DNA of 64,000 bases from Ceratodon purpureus. Taxonomy: Eukaryota > Streptophyta > Bryopsida > Pseudoditrichales > Ditrichaceae. The DNA is taken from positions 13,020,430 to 13,084,429 of the forward strand of contig CM026427.1 of assembly GCA_014871385.1 (NCBI GenBank), in the 5' to 3' direction. Within the stretch, counting starts at the first letter, position 1. Each line of letters opens with the position of its first letter. The notes under the pieces were generated by a model. The model was given only the letters and a program-made list of their open reading frames with translations, searched no databases and had not been told where the DNA came from. The position numbers were made by a program, and so were the translations under genes. Of this stretch, positions 59,264 to 64,000 are shown in pieces.

Positions 59264-62200
59264 TGGGCGAATGGAGGGAGGGATTGGCTGTGCTCTGGTT
59301 GTTGGACTTAGCCGGGAGGGTGAGATTATGGTGTCTCTGCTTCCTGGCTTCTCCAGCGGTTAGGGTTGAAGCTGTGGAGTTCCTTTCTTTGCCTTCCTTG
59401 TATTTTACCGCTTCCACTTTTCTTTCATCCTTTTTTAGAGCATACGTAGTTTGATATCAGTGTGGGCCTTCCCCGATGTGAATCGGGCCCTCAGACACCC
59501 ACCCAGCATGGCAAATTTTAGGGAGAAAAAATGCTTTAGGCGTAGGTATGGCCATCTTGGAATGCGACATCGGATCCCTTCAAACCGTAGGCATGTGTTA
59601 GATGTGAAGGAAACCGAAGAATAGAATTACAGGGGCTGGGAGGTTTTTATAACCTCGACAACATGGACGAGGGTTTGGATATCTTCGTAGAAGTTTGAAG
59701 ATGCGGGTACAGGAAATGGGTCGTCATTTTGAAGCAGGGAAAGATTTATCCTGCGTGTTGAAATCTCAGAGGAGATCAGAGACGACCTCAGAATAGTCCT
59801 TTGTGGGCTCACAGGTTACAGGTGGAGGAACATCTTGTGAAGAATAGAACCGATCACAGTGTGTCAATTCATAGTGTTAGGAAGATAGGAGGGATGTCGC
59901 GACTTTTTAGTGGCATTTCCTACGTAGTTTTTAGGATAGGGTTTCACTAACAGAGCAACTTACTGCTGGGTTGGGCTGTTTTGTATAATTGGATGCTAGA
60001 TCGACTTGCATGGTTACAATCGGTAGGATAGAGGACGTCGTGTAACGACTTCTCAGCACCTCTTTTGAGGAGGCGTGTTCTATAGTTTCAATTTCCGGAT
60101 GGGATTTATTTTTTAGTAGGGGAGGGTATTTAGTTTTTTGAACAGTTTAGAAAGAGCTTGTGTTTGAGCTACATATGGTGACATTTGGGGGCGATTACAA
60201 AGAAGAGGAGAATGGAGAAGCTGAAGGAACAGATGCATCCGATTCAACGTACAGGTTGTCTATTATGTGCATTTATATAGTCTTGGGATGGTGACCTGAA
60301 ATCGAATCAGGACAACATTGGTAGAGGTGGGGAGGCTGCATGTGCCATTTTTTTGGCGACAAGCTGGTTGTTATGTTACGGTATTGGGGTGGTTCGAGAA
60401 GAAATTGACAAGGTGAAGCAGATGGTTGTCAAGCTGGGCATAGTTACTCGGACTGTTAATTCTGCAAATGGGCGTGTATGTTGAGGCATGACCTCAGGTA
60501 GACGCATCGATGGTCTAGAAGAGGGAAAGCAGCAGAAGAAATTGAGAGAGTATCTCTGAATTTCTATCGCTGTCTTATAAATTTACTCTTTCAACACGAA
60601 GAGATGAATTTCTGCGGAGGTCAGTGATTTTCTGCTTTCTTTTCTACATGTCGTGTTGAATATTTTTTATCCTGGCAACACGTGGCTTGCAGTCTCTACT
60701 ATAATATAATATAGAACATGTGAGTCTCGAAACTTTGTCCTTGGGTTTCATTTATCATGTGGGACTAACGAATATTTGTTTGTGAGCTTGTCTTTTTCAG
60801 GTACTATACTGCGATGGATCAAGAAGCTGTTGAAGAGTGGCTTTGAAGTCATATTACACAAGCCGGGAGGGAGGTGTCCTGGCGCACAATAAGTGCCCAA
60901 GCAGAGTTGTGGGCACGTTGTTAGATTATTCAAGAGATCGAAGGCGTTGAAAATGACCAAGAAGCATCGTTGGCATCGCTCGAATCTCTTTAAAGAAGTG
61001 GATGGTCAAAGCCAAACGTCTGACAATTTTTTGTTCATTTATGTGTGATAGAACATCCGTGACATCTGATAGATATCATTTTGAACTCGTTAGCTGAACA
61101 TACAGGAGCTTGATTACACCTTCATTTCATTCCATTATTCTCTTTTGTATATCCTTTTAGATTCCTTAGCCAAGACACGAGCCTTTTGCTTTCTGTAGAG
61201 GATGTCTCCCTTTTTCCTTAGGAACAGGTGTACTGTAGTCATGGGATTTGATGAATATGTGCATACATATACATGCTGATACACTTCTGCCCTTAAGACA
61301 TTTATTTCTAGACCCAGATGCTGCTGCACTTCAGCTGCAATTGCAGGGAGGAGGTGCGACAGTCATAAGGGCCATGGGCATCGACTCAGTTAACCACCGA
61401 TCACCAGTGGTGATCACACTGAAACTTGTAGGATTTTCCAGGCTCAGAACCAGCTTGGGTCACAAAGCTAGACACCGGTGTACAGACATGTAAGTAGTTG
61501 CTACTCTTGGATTTGACCACCTAGCTTTCATTCAGGGCTGTCATTCTGCATTCCACACTGCCATGTGGAACTGTTTATATACCTCTATATGGTAAAGCTA
61601 TGCAATGAAAGGCTCCAGTTCGGATGGATGCCCCCTTTTTAGTTTCTCTGCAGTATTTTCACCTCATGATTTACATATAACTCTGAATCCAGTACCTTCT
61701 CTGTTTGACGATATCTTATGGTGTTAGAAAAACTCAACTAGTTGAAGTGTCATAAACCAACGAGAGGAAAAGTATTGTTGCTTACATATCAAGTCATTCA
61801 CTTGCCCCTCAAGTTTCTGTGGCTCATCTTCATGTATATTCAATAATGCCGGTATGACCAGTACATAGATGTGTATCAAAAGTCGGTGTGCTTTCTGTCT
61901 GATATTTCCTGCATGATACCTTGAACACAGTACTTTGGGCAAACTTTTGTCCAGGTTCCAGATGCACTTGACTGATTCGTCGCTGTCTGCAGACTCAGAG
62001 AAGACGTCTTCTTCACGTGACGGTGTGAAGAAGATGTTCCCTGCCCATTTGCCAGCTGATATTTGTATGGGCCATTGTGTCTGTGGTCCACCCACAAGAC
62101 CAGTGGCATCCACTGAATAATTTGAATTGAATGACATGAATCTTGCAGCAAATCCTTGTTCAACCTTATCCTAGATACCACAACTTCCTAGATTCCAGAA

Positions 62201-62726
62201 GGTTTGTGTACATAATCACGGGCCATGGACAGTGTCCCTGATCTTGTAGTCAAATGATTTTCAGAAATTCAGGTGGGGTACCGTTTTCAAATTTGAAATA
62301 CTGGTATCCAACGACGTCCGGTTCTATCGTGGAATGTTAATCCTTTACAGCCTAGACAACTGTTGCCGTGATTTATGGAAATTCACCTATTGGCCTATTG
62401 CACACATACATAACTTAGATTGCACTCCAAACTCAATCTACTACTTCCAAACTAATCCATCCTAATCCATACCATTCATATTTCTCCAGGATAAAGCTTT
62501 CATTTATGTTTTCAAAATTAATATTACATTTCATGAATATTACATTTACAAATATATCACATCAACAATCGATTTGCAATTGACAAATGCATTTTACCCA
62601 CATAACGACATGCTGAGTTGTAAAAAGAATATATATATATATATATAAATATTATCAATTGGTATTTCATTTTTCTGATTTTTTTTTTAAAAAATAAGTA
62701 TTTCATTTATATTTATATACTTCTTT
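59264..62726. other. 3.4-kb stretch without a recognised gene
   Basis: Begins with the DCP2 3' flank. Short frames on both strands occur (59627-59812, 60748-60960, 61724-62137), none recognisable. A plus-strand patch at about 61320-61490 (ATVIRAMGIDSVN ... TSLGHKA) faintly resembles an Alba domain. 62629-62648 is an (AT)n run. Confidence 0.35.
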
Positions 62727-64000
62727 CTACAACCATGACTTGAGATTGTCAGCTAACTTTGTAAATCCCAATTTAAAAGTATATAATTCTATAATTGCTT
62801 CATATGCGGTTTCTGTTAAATGCCAACCATCCCAAAATAAAGCCTTTGTTGAATCTTCACATAGAGAATATAATGGATGTCCATATTGATCGTCTTTGCC
62901 ACACTTTAAGACATCATTATCCATGGTTCCTTTACAACATGGTATTATAGAGTCTTTAAAACCTACACATCAATAAAGAGTTTAAATAAATTCAACTATA
63001 TAAATTCAAAAATTAAAGGTGCATAAAGTAAAAGTATACATTTTATGGTGGATAAAAAATAATTGCAATACAGTAACTTATATAACTTTGTAACTTACCT
63101 AATATTGATGCAGAATCCACTAAATATTGAAAAGCTTTTGATTGATCTAATAGAAGAATTTTCAATCCTTCTACATTTTTATCAAGTGAAGTCATTGCGT
63201 TTTCCAATTTAAAGTTGTGTAATTCTTGAGTTTTATATGTCAATGTTGTATTGTCTAAACAATGGGTATAATTGTATATTGCAGTGTATTGAGGAAAACA
63301 TGACATAGGGGCCAAATTGGATACAAGAATGTTATGGATGCCCATTTTAAAGAGCCGAAGTACATTCCAAGCAAGTCCATCCACAACATTGTCCAATAAA
63401 GCTGGAATTGTCTGTACAATTTAAAACAATAAATATTAGTCATTGATAACTATATATATGATTTTTTTAATATATACATATTTAAAAAAATCATTAGAAT
63501 TAAAATTGATACATGATTATTTCAAAGATAGAGAACTTATAACATATATGAAGATTATGAATTAAAAATCAAATAATAAAACAAAGATTGATAAAATAAT
63601 GATGATATATTACCTCATTTAAACCTTTGAATGAAGTATAGTCATTTACGCCTGTTCCAATAAATGCAATTGAATTTTGAAGATCTTCTTTTCTAATGAT
63701 ACCATTTTCTAAACATTCTTCAAATTTATTTATTTGTACATTTAATGTTGGCTTTTTATTTGCATATGTAACCCTAGAACTTCCTACAGCAAAGTTGATT
63801 CCATTATATGTATTATTATTTGAAATTTTGTTAAATGGTACGGGAGATGGTAAATTAAAATAGTGAGCTATGTAGTCTATTTCAATTTGACCATCACTGA
63901 AACGACCATCGGCATAACCTGGCCATGAAATTCCATAAGGTTTATCCCATGCTAAACTTCCATTTTCATGATTTGCATTTCCAGTATCTACATATGAATC
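62727..64000 (-). CDS. GDSL esterase/lipase, 5' part beyond window edge
   Basis: Secreted-type SGNH/GDSL hydrolases act on acyl esters. Three minus-strand exons are visible: at least 64000-63614 (runs off the right edge), 63411-63099 and 62962-62727, in phase, about 311 residues seen. The first shows DSYVDTGNANHENGSLAWDK (the GDSL serine would be just outside or altered at the edge), YGISWPGYADGRFSDGQIEI, INFAVGSSRVTY (the oxyanion glycine block) and FIGTGVNDY (GxND block). The last exon supplies the catalytic Asp/His pair in FWDGWHLTETAYEAI. Codon use is far more AT-rich than in neighbouring genes. The signal peptide and first exon are not in the window. Confidence 0.88.

Noticed and set aside
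1..64000. CRISPR array, operon or prophage structure
   Set aside because: The sequence is eukaryotic nuclear DNA with spliced genes; none of the tandem repeats has regular unique spacers.

Overview
This is a stretch of nuclear genome from a land plant, most likely a bryophyte (probably a moss). The genes are eukaryotic, with many GT-AG introns. They encode plastid (fibrillin 5), mitochondrial complex I (NDUFA1), molybdenum-cofactor (CNX1), dirigent, GDSL and TIR-NBS-LRR proteins, and plant telomere-type AAACCCTAA motifs sit near genes. The moss assignment is an inference, resting mainly on the style of the TIR and LRR segments; no species can be named from the sequence. Intergenic DNA is AT-rich and full of small DNA transposons.

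Layout. 1-11,000: no recognisable intact gene; degenerate tandem repeats, AT-rich spacer, one broken reverse-strand coding remnant (about 3,480-4,222) and three MITE-like elements, one with a perfect 9-bp target duplication (9088-9410). 11,415-14,848: 11-exon bystin (ribosome assembly), with telo-box motifs about 300 bp upstream. 15,262-16,001: first copy of a 740-bp terminal-inverted-repeat element (second copy 29,039-29,777). 16,696-18,402: LRR-like orphan. 19,105-21,190 (-): fibrillin 5, divergent from NDUFA1 copy 1 (21,580-22,607). 24,101-28,398 and 34,270-36,851: two copies of a dirigent-gene block flanking a TIR-NBS-LRR gene (30,597-33,946, -) that looks broken by frameshifts. Comparing the blocks exposes two transposon insertions in the first, with their empty sites in the second. 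37,189-39,419: nested transposons. 42,530-43,474: NDUFA1 copy 2. 46,144-50,830: 16-exon ALG1. 51,471-56,586 (-): 14-exon CNX1. 58,121-59,263: intronless DCP2. 62,727-64,000 (-): GDSL esterase/lipase, cut by the right edge.

The genes are mostly unrelated single-copy housekeeping genes and do not form a pathway or operon. Links seen are positional: two divergent pairs (FBN5/NDUFA1, CNX1/DCP2), one convergent pair (ALG1/CNX1), and a defence-flavoured patch in which two near-identical dirigent genes flank a TNL. I found no evidence of a wholly new biological system. The most informative signals are the filled/empty transposon sites, the nested element family, the NDUFA1 duplicate whose intron is as conserved as its exons, and the decayed TNL. 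Exon boundaries were read by eye from GT-AG sites, phase continuity and family similarity, and were not checked against transcripts.
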